From contig JASHOI010000513.1 of the NCBI GenBank assembly GCA_030041195.1, positions 1 through 25,268 on the forward strand: a stretch of 25,268 nt of DNA, given 5' to 3'. Shown piece by piece: positions 13,389 to 20,411 of this stretch. The notes below the pieces were generated by a model. That model saw nothing but the letters and a program-made list of their open reading frames with translations, was not told the DNA's origin and made no database searches. Each line of letters opens with the position of its first letter. Position 1 is the stretch's first letter. The DNA is from Streptosporangiaceae bacterium (GTDB lineage: Bacteria > Actinomycetota > Actinomycetes > Streptosporangiales > Streptosporangiaceae). Both the position numbers and the translations under genes were made by a program.

Positions 13389-16250
13389 CTATCCCATCGA
13401 TGCCGGCCGGCTGCCGGCGGCCTCGCCGCCGAGCTTGGCCCGGACGTGCTCGGCCTCGGGGTGGTGCAGGCCGTCGAAGATGGCCAGCGCCTCGCGCCAG
13501 GCCTGGCAGGCAGCCTCCGGGCGGCCCGCGGCGCTGTGGGTGTCGCCGAGGCGGGACAAGGTCGCGGCCTGGGAGTGGCGGTTGCCCAGCGTGGCCCGCA
13601 GCTCGCAGGCGCGGGTGTAGCAGCTGATCGCCTGGCCGTAGTCGCCCGCCTGGTGGTGGGTGAATCCCAGGCTGTCCAGCGTTGCCGCCTCGCCGGCCTG
13701 GTCGCCAAGCTGGCGGTGGATGCCGAGGGCTTCCTGGCAGCAGGTGAGGGCCTGATCGTGATCGCCGAGGTGGGCGGCGCACCAGCCGACGACGTTCAGC
13801 GCCTTGGCTTGCCCGCTCCGGTGCCCGGCGTCGCGGAACATGCCCAGCGAGCGCAGCCCGTGTGCGCGCGCCGCGTCGCAACGGCCCTGCCGTTCCAGCA
13901 CCCAGGCGAGGCCGTAAAGCACCCGGCCCTGATCGGTTTTGTCGCCAAGCTCTTCGAAGAGGCTCAGCGCGGCCCGCAGATGGGTGTGAGCCTCCTGGTA
14001 GTGGCCGCGCTGGGTGCACGCGGCACCGAGGTCGCGGTGCGCGATCGCCCGCGCGGGCCGGTCGCCGAGACGCTGGGCAGCGGCCAGCGCGGTGCGCTGG
14101 CTGGCATCCCAGTCGTCCCAGTGTCCCTGCAGTTCGAGGAAGGTCACCATGGCCCACGGGAGCTGCCAGGCATGGACGTCAAAGCCAGCCTGGGCGGCCC
14201 AGGTGACGGCCGCCAGCAGCACCGGGCGCTCGGCCTTGAACCAGGCCTGCGCTGCTCCCTTGCTGGCCAGTTCCTCGGGCAGCGCTCCCGGCTGGGGCGG
14301 GGCGAGGGCGAGCGAGCCCCGGGCCGGGTTCAGCAGCAGCGCGGCGGAATGAGCGGTGTGGACGTAGTGGTCGAGGACCCGGCGGGCCGCCTCTTGCCGC
14401 CCGGCCGGGCTGTCGCTGGTCGCTGCCAGCTCGGCGGCGTACGCGCGCTGCAGGTCATGAAGTGCGAACCGCCCGGGCACGTGCTCAGCCGCCAGATGCA
14501 CCCGGGCCAGCTCGCCCAGCGCCCGGTGGGCCTGCTCCAAATTGAAGCCGGCCAGGCTGGCGGCCGCCGGGACCGAGATGTCCGGGCCGGGATGGGTTCC
14601 CAGCAGCCGGAACATCTGCGCCGCGGGACCGCCGAGCTGGTGGTAGGACCAGGAAAACGCGGCCCGGACGTCGCTCGCGGCGTCCCCGCCGTCCAGTGCG
14701 TCGAGCCGGCCCCGGGCGTCGCGTAGCTCGGCGGCAAGCACGGCGAGCGGAAAGCCGGGACGGGCCGCCGCGCGCGCGGCAACGACGCTCAAGGCCAGCG
14801 GCAGCCGCGCGCACAGCCCGATCAGCTCGTCGGCCGCGGCGGGCTCAGCCGTGACCCGCGCGGCCCCGAGCAGCCGGGTCAGCAACTCGCGGGCCTCAAC
14901 GAGACTGAGCAGGCCCAGAGTGAGCGGGCTGGCGCCTTCCGTGGCGACCAGGCTGGTGAGCTGACGCCGGCTGGTCACCAGCACCAGGCAGGCGGCGCTG
15001 CCGGGCAGCAGCACCCGGACATGCTCAGCATCGCTCGCGTTGTCCAGCACGATGAGCATCCGGCTGCCAGCCAGCAGGCTGCGGTACAGCGCCGCCTGCG
15101 CCTCGATGCCTGAGGGGATGGCCGCAGCCGGCACCGCGAGCGCGGTCAGGAACCCGCGCAGTGCCTCGGCTGGCGGGACAGGTGGCGCCGACGGGCCGAA
15201 CCCGCGCAGGTTCACATACAGCTGCCCGTCGGGGAAGCGGTCGGCAACCTGGTGCGCGAACCGGACCGCCAGAGCCGTCTTGCCGATCCCGGCGGTGCCG
15301 TCGATCGCCGATATCACCACCGTGCCGGCGGCGCCGGGCGCCTCCAGCAGGCGCGCCAGCGACCGCAACTCCGGCACCCGGCCGGCGAAGTGCCGCACCG
15401 CGGCCGGAAGCTGCCGCGGCACGGCCGGGCCCGTTGCCCCGTCCCCGGCGTGCCCGTCGGCCACACCAGCCACGCCGCCGCCCGCCGGACCCCGCGACCC
15501 GTCCAGCAGCGAGGCATCACCGCGCAGGATGCGCTGGTGCAGCCGCTGTGCTTCCGGGCCGGGGTCCACCCCCAGCTCGTCCGCGAGCGCGCGGCGCAGG
15601 TCCTGGTAGGCGGCCAGCGCATCGACCTGCCTCCCGGCCTGGCAGAGCGCCAGCATCAGCTGCGTGTGGAAGCGTTCGCGCAGCGGGTGGGCCGTGACAA
15701 GCTGACGCAGCTCGCCAACGAGCGGCCCGGGATCGCCGTCGTGCAGGTCGGCCTCGATCCGCGATTCGAGCACCCCAAGCCGCCGCTCGGCCAGGTACGG
15801 AACCACGCGGGCACGCAGCACCTCCGATGGCACATCGGTCAGCGGTTCGCCGCGATACAGCGCGAGCGCGGCCGCGAAATCCGCCCTGGCCTGCGCCCAC
15901 TGGCCGACCCGAGCCGACGCCTCGCCGCGCGCGGCCAGCTCCGCGAATTGTTGCAGGTCCAGCGCTCCTTCGCCGAGCTGGAGCAGGTAGCCGGGCGACT
16001 GAGTACGGATCAGGCGGCGACCATCGGGACCCAGCGCCACACGCAGCCGCTGCACCGCCGTGTGCAGCGCCGCACGCGCGCCCGGTGGCGGCTGGCCATC
16101 CCACACCGTCTCGGCGAGGTCACCGACCGCAACCACCCGGCCAGCATCCAGCAGTAACGCCGCCAGCAGGGCACGCTGCCGAGGCGCCAACGCTGGCACC
16201 ACGGTGTCACCATCGCGGATCAGCAGCGGTCCGAGCAGTCCAAATTCCAC
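13389..16250 (-). CDS. AfsR/SARP-family regulator with NB-ARC and TPR domains
   Basis: A 953-residue transcription regulator. Residues 1-95 are the winged-helix DNA-binding domain (MEFGLLGPLLIRDGD, PRQRALLAALLLDAG, LHTAVQRLRVALGPDGRRLI). Residues 96-245 are the BTAD helical domain (LYRGEPLTDVPSEVLRA, AYQDLRRALADELGVDPGPE). NB-ARC follows, with Walker A GTAGIGKT at 318-325 and Walker B MLIVLDNA at 398-405. About five TPRs fill roughly 700-930. This is the AfsR layout: the SARP part activates promoters, often of secondary-metabolite genes, while the STAND part gates it by ATP and an unknown signal. GTG 16250 is chosen because AAAGG lies 8 bases upstream and the family starts M-E-F-x-L-L-G-P-L; GTG 16259 is an alternative. 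No biosynthetic cluster is in the window, so its target is unknown. The gene is flanked by an inverted repeat. Confidence 0.95.
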   Translation of the reverse strand: MEFGLLGPLLIRDGDTVVPALAPRQRALLAALLLDAGRVVAVGDLAETVWDGQPPPGARAALHTAVQRLRVALGPDGRRLIRTQSPGYLLQLGEGALDLQQFAELAARGEASARVGQWAQARADFAAALALYRGEPLTDVPSEVLRARVVPYLAERRLGVLESRIEADLHDGDPGPLVGELRQLVTAHPLRERFHTQLMLALCQAGRQVDALAAYQDLRRALADELGVDPGPEAQRLHQRILRGDASLLDGSRGPAGGGVAGVADGHAGDGATGPAVPRQLPAAVRHFAGRVPELRSLARLLEAPGAAGTVVISAIDGTAGIGKTALAVRFAHQVADRFPDGQLYVNLRGFGPSAPPVPPAEALRGFLTALAVPAAAIPSGIEAQAALYRSLLAGSRMLIVLDNASDAEHVRVLLPGSAACLVLVTSRRQLTSLVATEGASPLTLGLLSLVEARELLTRLLGAARVTAEPAAADELIGLCARLPLALSVVAARAAARPGFPLAVLAAELRDARGRLDALDGGDAASDVRAAFSWSYHQLGGPAAQMFRLLGTHPGPDISVPAAASLAGFNLEQAHRALGELARVHLAAEHVPGRFALHDLQRAYAAELAATSDSPAGRQEAARRVLDHYVHTAHSAALLLNPARGSLALAPPQPGALPEELASKGAAQAWFKAERPVLLAAVTWAAQAGFDVHAWQLPWAMVTFLELQGHWDDWDASQRTALAAAQRLGDRPARAIAHRDLGAACTQRGHYQEAHTHLRAALSLFEELGDKTDQGRVLYGLAWVLERQGRCDAARAHGLRSLGMFRDAGHRSGQAKALNVVGWCAAHLGDHDQALTCCQEALGIHRQLGDQAGEAATLDSLGFTHHQAGDYGQAISCYTRACELRATLGNRHSQAATLSRLGDTHSAAGRPEAACQAWREALAIFDGLHHPEAEHVRAKLGGEAAGSRPASMG

Positions 16251-16271
16251 GGCCAGCACCTTTCCGCAGCC

Positions 16272-16345
16272 GCGTCCTGACCACGCCGCCAAAGCACCGG
16301 CTATCTCGAGCGTACCGGCCGCCGTTAGCCGGTCGTAAGGTCCGG
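16272..16345 (-). repeat. Right arm of the inverted repeat flanking the SARP gene
   Basis: Read on the minus strand this is the partner of 13301-13375, with the identical 21-base core at 16281-16301. It covers the last codons and stop of the peptidase gene and the upstream region of the SARP gene. The left arm still shows a related tail in the equivalent frame (PGLTIG-stop against PDLTTG-stop here), so this arm is more likely to resemble the original sequence. Confidence 0.8.
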
Positions 16346-17227
16346 TTGCGCCGCTCGGACGCCGGCCGCGATTGCCCGGGCGACAACATCGGCGGCTGCC
16401 GCTTCCACCGCGTCGGCCGGCGCGGCCGCGGTTCCCGACGCGAGGCAGAACAGGGTGTCGCCGTCGTAGAGCGTGTGCGCCGGGCGAACCGCCCTCCCGA
16501 TGCCGTCGTGCGCGACCGTCGCGACCCGGTTCGCCTGCTCCTTGGTGAGCCGCGCGTCAGTCAGCACGGCGCCGATCGTGGTATTGGCACCAGGGATCAG
16601 CGCCGACGCGCGGTCCCAGCCGGTGAGCGGCGCTATCCACTCGTGCCGTTCGTCGTCCCAGATGCCACCGACACCGTTGGCCACCAGCACCGCGGTCACG
16701 ACCGCGCCGCCCACCGTCTCGCTTGCCACGCCCAGGCCGCCCGGCCTGGGCGTGCTGGTTCCGGCCTTGGCGACCGTTGCGCCGGTACCCGCACCCACCG
16801 ATCCCTGCCCAGGCTGGGCACTCGCCGCCGCACACGCCGCGTAACCCGCCTGGCTGCCGGGCCGCGCCTTGGGGTCCCCGGTGAGGAGGTCGAAGATGAC
16901 CGCGCCGACGACGATGGGAACGCCTGCGGAGCCAAAGGAGAAACCGACGCCGCCCTCGTCCAGGTAGCGCATCACCCCATCCGCCGCGGCCAGGCCGAAC
17001 GCGCTGCCGCCGGTCAGCAGGACCGCGTGGGCCTTCTCGATCAGCATGCCGGGGCGCAGCGCCTCGGTCCCCAGCGTGCCCGGCGCCCCGCCGCGTACGT
17101 CCACCCCGCCCACCGCGCCGGCCGGGGCGAGGATGACCGTGCACCCGGTCTGGCCGGCCCGGTCGGTCCAGTGCCCCACCAGCATCCCATCGGGAAGCCT
17201 CGCCACCCGGTGCTGCTCGGTATCCAT
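16325..17227 (-). CDS. P1 family peptidase/amidohydrolase (NylC/DmpA-like, self-cleaving)
   Basis: A 300-residue N-terminal-nucleophile hydrolase. Family landmarks are VGHWTDRAGQTGCTVIL near the N-terminus, the LLTGGSAFGLAAADGVMRYL block at 71-90, GQGSVGAGTGATVAKAG at 140-156, and the processing site N215-T216 in PGANTTIGAVLTDA. In NylC (nylon oligomer hydrolase) the protein cleaves itself between Asn and Thr, and the new Thr is the nucleophile; the same is expected here. Natural substrates of most members are unknown, and aminopeptidase or amidase activity is likely. ATG 17227 lies 2 bases after the stop of the VOC gene, so the two are coupled. The stop falls inside the right inverted-repeat arm. 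Confidence 0.88.
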   Translation of the reverse strand: MDTEQHRVARLPDGMLVGHWTDRAGQTGCTVILAPAGAVGGVDVRGGAPGTLGTEALRPGMLIEKAHAVLLTGGSAFGLAAADGVMRYLDEGGVGFSFGSAGVPIVVGAVIFDLLTGDPKARPGSQAGYAACAAASAQPGQGSVGAGTGATVAKAGTSTPRPGGLGVASETVGGAVVTAVLVANGVGGIWDDERHEWIAPLTGWDRASALIPGANTTIGAVLTDARLTKEQANRVATVAHDGIGRAVRPAHTLYDGDTLFCLASGTAAAPADAVEAAAADVVARAIAAGVRAAQPDLTTG

Positions 17228-17229
17228 GG

Positions 17230-17541
17230 TCAAGACGCCGTGGCCGTCGCTTCGCTGCGGGCGGCCGCCGGGGCGACGAACCGCATGAGGTTGTTGTCCG
17301 GGTCGACGTGAACGAACTCCCGGCCGTACGGCGTGTCGTACGGGCCGCTTGTCCCGGCAGCCCCGGGGTCGTGGTCGTCCTTGACGAACAGGTGCAGTTC
17401 GGCAGCACCCAGCCGGACCCAGGCCCAGGTCATTCCCTGCGTGTAAGCCATGACCTCGAAGCCGAGCTGCCGATAGTGGGACACGGCTGCCCGCATGTCA
17501 CGGACGGGAAAGCAGGGCGCGAAGCCGCGGGCGCTGGCCAT
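17230..17541 (-). CDS. VOC (glyoxalase/bleomycin-resistance) family protein
   Basis: A 103-residue single VOC module: FAPCFPVRDMRAAVSHYRQL at about 7-26, the strand WAWVRLGAAELHLFV, then YGREFVHVDPDNNLMRFV, the usual end of the second beta-alpha-beta-beta-beta unit. Such proteins bind metals or sequester small molecules as dimers, and the function here is open. The start is uncertain: ATG 17541 gives the compact domain but lacks a clear ribosome-binding site, and GTG 17598 would add 19 Arg-rich residues not expected in the fold. The stop is 2 bases from the peptidase ATG. The TPR gene diverges from it across 128 bases. Confidence 0.75.
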   Translation of the reverse strand: MASARGFAPCFPVRDMRAAVSHYRQLGFEVMAYTQGMTWAWVRLGAAELHLFVKDDHDPGAAGTSGPYDTPYGREFVHVDPDNNLMRFVAPAAARSEATATAS

Positions 17542-17619
17542 GACAGGGAGTCTGGCAGCCGGGCCGGCCCGGCGGCAACGCCGCCCGTCCCCGGACACGG
17601 TGACAACCGTTATCGTTGC

Positions 17620-17637
17620 GGCAATTAGGGCATTGCC
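17620..17637. promoter_or_regulatory. Inverted repeat in the divergent VOC/TPR promoter region
   Basis: GGCAAT-N6-ATTGCC is a perfect dyad in the gap between divergent genes, 33 bases before the TPR ATG. The neighbouring AT-rich runs (GTTATCGTTG, CCGATAAGGG) make this the likely promoter zone for both genes, and the dyad could be an operator. Confidence 0.4.
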
Positions 17638-17669
17638 TCCGATAAGGGAACTCGGGGAAGGACTCGCCG

Positions 17670-18734
17670 ATGATGTCGCTGCACGGCTGGCGCGGAGCGG
17701 CAGAAAAACTCGGCCGCCGCACGCGGCGGCGTCACGACCGCCGCATCCTTCGGGACAGCGAGGACTTTAACCGGCGGATGGCGGCGAGCGCGGCTCGCAA
17801 GCGCGGCGTGAACGACCCGCAGGTGCTGTCACTGCGCCGGACCCATGCCATCACGCTGCGTGCTCTCGGCAGGTTCGCCGAAGCCGAAGCCGAGTTCGCC
17901 GACGTGGTCACCGCGATGACGGCTGTCCTGGGCGCCGGCCATCGGGACACGCTGAACGCGCATGCTCATCACGCGGCGGCAGCGCGCGACCTGGGGCGTT
18001 ATCGTGAAGCCGAAGCCGAGCTGAGCGAGCTGATAGCGGCGCTGACCGCGTGCCACGCCGACAGCACGGCGGCTCGCGCGTGGCACGCGGTTGTCATGCA
18101 AGACCTCGGGCGCTACGAAGAGGCCGCCTCCGAGCAGCGGCAGTTGCTCGACGCCGCGATCAGCCTGCGCGGCCCGGACCACCGGGACGCGCTGGTCGCA
18201 CGGACGAACCACGCGTTAGCGCTTGGCGAACTGGGGCAGGCCCAAGACGCCGAAGCCGAGCTGGCCATGGCGGTGACAGGATTGACCCGCGTCTGCGGTC
18301 CCTGGCACCGGGACACGCTGACGGCCCGCATCCAGCACGCTCTGGCTCTGCGCCGCCTGGGCCGTCAGCGGGAAGCCGAGAGCGAGCTGAGCCAGACGAT
18401 GCAGGCGCTGTCGGCGATCCTCATCCCGCACCACGTGGACGCGCTCAGAAGCCAGGCGTGGCACGCCGTGCTGCTGCACGATCTGGGACGCCTCGACGAA
18501 GCGCGGCTCGAGATGGACGCCGCGGTGGCTGAATTGACGCGGCTGCTGGGCGCCGACCATCCACATACCCTCCGTCACCGGGCGCACCGGGCCGGCCTGC
18601 TTCGTGACCTGGGCCATCCGGACCAGGCACAGGCGGAGTACGACGCCGCGCTGCGAGCGGCCGAGCGCGTGCTCGGGGCCGGCCATCCGTTTACCACGAC
18701 GATCCGGTCGGACCGCGACCAGCCGGTCGGCTGA
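17670..18734 (+). CDS. Stand-alone TPR protein (kinesin light chain-like repeats)
   Basis: A 354-residue soluble protein. A basic N-terminal part (about 1-47, including RRTRRRHDRRILRD) is followed by seven TPR units of about 42 residues (48-340). Their consensus is RDTLxARxxHALALxxLGRxxEAExEL, with LGAxH between units, as in the 42-residue TPR_10/TPR_12 repeats of kinesin light chain and of actinomycete STAND proteins. There is no NTPase or DNA-binding domain, so it probably acts as a protein-binding scaffold; a partner is not evident. ATG 17670 has GGAAGGA about 7 bases upstream, and ATG 17673 is equally possible in frame. It ends 9 bases from the convergent SnoaL-like gene. Confidence 0.85.
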   Translation: MMSLHGWRGAAEKLGRRTRRRHDRRILRDSEDFNRRMAASAARKRGVNDPQVLSLRRTHAITLRALGRFAEAEAEFADVVTAMTAVLGAGHRDTLNAHAHHAAAARDLGRYREAEAELSELIAALTACHADSTAARAWHAVVMQDLGRYEEAASEQRQLLDAAISLRGPDHRDALVARTNHALALGELGQAQDAEAELAMAVTGLTRVCGPWHRDTLTARIQHALALRRLGRQREAESELSQTMQALSAILIPHHVDALRSQAWHAVLLHDLGRLDEARLEMDAAVAELTRLLGADHPHTLRHRAHRAGLLRDLGHPDQAQAEYDAALRAAERVLGAGHPFTTTIRSDRDQPVG

Positions 18735-18743
18735 TGGTTCGAG

Positions 18744-19103
18744 CTAGCTGAGCCGCGGCAGCCAGGTGCTGCCCCACCACTCCGCGAACCGGCCGTCTTC
18801 GACGCGGAAGATCTCGATCAGCATGGGCCGCGGTTCGCCGTCGGGGGTCCCGCTCCCCTCGACGGACGAGCGGACGGTGACCTTGTCGCCGTCGACCAGG
18901 ATGTCGTCGGCGACGACGCGCACGCCGGGAAACTGGGCGGCAAGCCTGCGCCAGGCATCCTTGCCTGCCTCGAACCCGGTGACGGCGAACGGATGAGTGC
19001 GGAAGCCGGGGGTGTACAGGTCGTCGGCCTGGTCGAATTGCCGGGTGTTGAAGCACTCCAGCATCCGCTGCACCAGGGCGCTCGCCTCGTCGTGTGTGGT
19101 CAT
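18744..19103 (-). CDS. SnoaL-like (NTF2-fold) protein
   Basis: A 119-residue single-domain protein with the cone-shaped NTF2 fold signature: helix ALVQRMLECFNTRQFDQADD, LYTPGFRTHP, GFEAGKDAWRRLAAQFPGVR, then the sheet strands VTVRSSVEGSGTP, LIEIFRVEDGRFAEWWGS. SnoaL-type proteins act as polyketide cyclases or small hydrolases, and many are of unknown function. ATG 19103 is fixed by GAGGAG 9 bases upstream; an upstream ATG at 19190 would reach into the TetR gene. It is divergent from a TetR gene across 64 bases, the usual arrangement when the repressor controls its neighbour. Confidence 0.85.
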   Translation of the reverse strand: MTTHDEASALVQRMLECFNTRQFDQADDLYTPGFRTHPFAVTGFEAGKDAWRRLAAQFPGVRVVADDILVDGDKVTVRSSVEGSGTPDGEPRPMLIEIFRVEDGRFAEWWGSTWLPRLS

Positions 19104-19136
19104 CGGCGTGATCTCCTCGTGGCCGGTGCAGCGGGC

Positions 19137-19149
19137 GCTATAGCATATC
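19137..19149. promoter_or_regulatory. Shared promoter zone of the SnoaL/TetR pair
   Basis: GCTATAGC (19137-19144, a palindrome) and the adjoining CATATC are the only AT-rich bases in the 64-base gap. On the plus strand TATAGC or CATATC can act as the -10 of the TetR gene, and on the minus strand TATGCT can act for the SnoaL gene. A bound TetR dimer here would block both; the operator itself is not certain. Confidence 0.45.
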
Positions 19150-19167
19150 CGGTGCGCCGCCCCGGTT

Positions 19168-19806
19168 ATGCTCGATACCGAGATGTCCATCCGGCCGCCC
19201 GAGCCCTCTCCGCCGCAGCCGCCCGCCGCTCAGCGGAGTGGCCGCGAGCCGCGCGCCGACGCGCGCCGCAATCGCGAGCGGGTCCTGCGGGCCGCGCAGC
19301 ACGCATTCGCGACCGAGGGTCTTGGCGTCTCGCTCGACGAGATCGCCCGCCGTGCGGGCGTCGGCCCCGGCACCGTCCACCGGCACTTTCCGGCCAAGGA
19401 AGCGCTGTATCTCGCCGTCGCGACCGACATGCTGGAGCAGCTCGTCGCGGAGGCAGAAGCGCTCGCCGCCACCGGCGATCCCGCGGCCGTGTTCGCGCTG
19501 CTGTCCCGGATGATGGCTGCGGGCGCCGAGAACGCAACCGTGAAGGGCGCGCTCGCGGCCGCCGAGTTCGACTTGCGCACCGCGGCCCCTGATGTCGCGG
19601 CAGACCTCACCGGCCATGTCGCGGACCTGCTCGATCGCGCGCGTGCCGCCGGCGCCGTTCGTGATGACCTCACGGCCGGCGAGGCGATGGCGCTCGTCGC
19701 CGGCGCCTTCGCCGCGATCCATCACGCCGGCGCCGAAACCAGCCGCGAACGCTCAGCTCACATTGCGCAGCTCATCCTCGACGGGTTGCGCCCGCAGCCC
19801 GGGTGA
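19168..19806 (+). CDS. TetR family transcriptional regulator
   Basis: A 212-residue regulator. A Pro-rich lead (1-30) precedes the TetR helix-turn-helix: RVLRAAQHAFATEGLGVSLD, EIARRAGVGPGTVHRHFPAK, EALYLAV (about 38-85). A helical ligand/dimer domain of normal length follows, with AGEAMALVAGAFAAIHHAG near the end. The ATG at 19168 lies about 20 bases after a possible -10, so the leader is very short; ATG 19183 is an alternative. The likely target is its own promoter and the divergent SnoaL-like gene. The effector is unknown. Confidence 0.92.
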   Translation: MLDTEMSIRPPEPSPPQPPAAQRSGREPRADARRNRERVLRAAQHAFATEGLGVSLDEIARRAGVGPGTVHRHFPAKEALYLAVATDMLEQLVAEAEALAATGDPAAVFALLSRMMAAGAENATVKGALAAAEFDLRTAAPDVAADLTGHVADLLDRARAAGAVRDDLTAGEAMALVAGAFAAIHHAGAETSRERSAHIAQLILDGLRPQPG

Positions 19807-19893
19807 GCGATCCTCGCGCATCGCGTTGAGCACGCGCGTGTTCTGTTCCCGGAACCCGCGGATCTCCGCGGAGAACAAGCCGTCGCCAAGACA
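19807..19893 (-). pseudogene. Possible remnant of an unidentified gene
   Basis: On the minus strand this gap reads CLGDGLFSAEIRGFREQNTR then VLNAMREDR, a natural-looking helical peptide with about 90% of codons ending in G or C. There is no start codon in context and the frame then runs on antisense to the TetR gene. It may be the truncated end of a gene lost between the TetR gene and the CoA-binding gene. No family is recognised. Confidence 0.2.
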
Positions 19894-19894
19894 G

Positions 19895-19909
19895 GCACCG
19901 CTGCGGTGC
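19895..19909 (-). terminator. Hairpin after the CoA-binding protein gene
   Basis: GCACCG-CTG-CGGTGC is a perfect 6-bp stem with a 3-base loop, 14 bases past the stop of the CoA-binding gene. It could serve as the terminator of the metY unit. Another perfect short stem (CCGCGGA-TC-TCCGCGG) lies at 19856-19871. Confidence 0.4.
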
Positions 19910-19922
19910 GACGTCGCGGCGG

Positions 19923-20411
19923 TCAGAGCACCCGGCGGGAGGAGATCACGCCGGTGTCGAAGCCGGCGAGGTGCAGGCCGCCGGCGAAGCGGGCGTGCTC
20001 GATCTTGAGGCAGCGGTTGGTGACGGCGTCCAGGCCGGCCCGGTGCGCGATGTCCACGGCCTCGTCGCTGTGCAGGCCGAGCTGTGCCCAGAACGCGCCT
20101 CCCCCGACGGCGACCGCCTCCGCCGCTACGCCCGGCAGGTCGGCGGGCTGGCGGAACACGTCGACGATGTCCGGCCGGCCCGGCAGGTCGGCGAGGGTCG
20201 GGTAGACCGGCTGGCCGAGGATCTCGGTCTCCCTGGGGTTGACCATCCACACCGTGAAGTCGGTGCTGGAGCTGAGCAGGTACGTGGCCACGAAGTAGCT
20301 GGGCCTGGCCGGGTTCGACGAGGCGCCGACGATGGCCACGGTGCGGCTGCGGCGGATGATGGCCAGCCGCTGCAGCGCGGTCGGCGGCTGCCAGGTGCCG
20401 ACGGCGGTCAC
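19923..20411 (-). CDS. CoA-binding protein (YccU-like)
   Basis: A 162-residue Rossmann-type CoA_binding_2 protein, a full-length match to the family: TVAIVGASSNPARPSYFVAT at about 24-43, VNPRETEILGQPVYPTLADL at 57-76, DIVDVFR, FWAQLGLHSDEA at 107-118, and TNRCLKIEH at 131-139. It would bind CoA or an acyl-CoA; a catalytic role has not been shown for the family. The GTG start at 20411 overlaps the metY stop as GTGA, so its translation is coupled to metY. Such genes frequently stand next to O-acetylhomoserine sulfhydrylase genes, which suggests a link to homoserine acylation or sulfur metabolism. Confidence 0.9.
   Translation of the reverse strand: MTAVGTWQPPTALQRLAIIRRSRTVAIVGASSNPARPSYFVATYLLSSSTDFTVWMVNPRETEILGQPVYPTLADLPGRPDIVDVFRQPADLPGVAAEAVAVGGGAFWAQLGLHSDEAVDIAHRAGLDAVTNRCLKIEHARFAGGLHLAGFDTGVISSRRVL

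Noticed and set aside
13248..14726. A 492-codon plus-strand frame across the end of the SARP gene
   Set aside because: It runs antisense to the TPR and NB-ARC coding sequence, has a low-complexity product and starts before the inverted-repeat arm.
13301..16345. The SARP-flanking repeats as ends of an insertion sequence
   Set aside because: There is no transposase or integrase gene inside, no target-site duplication was found by eye, and one arm includes coding sequence of the peptidase gene. It is kept as an inverted duplication of unknown origin.
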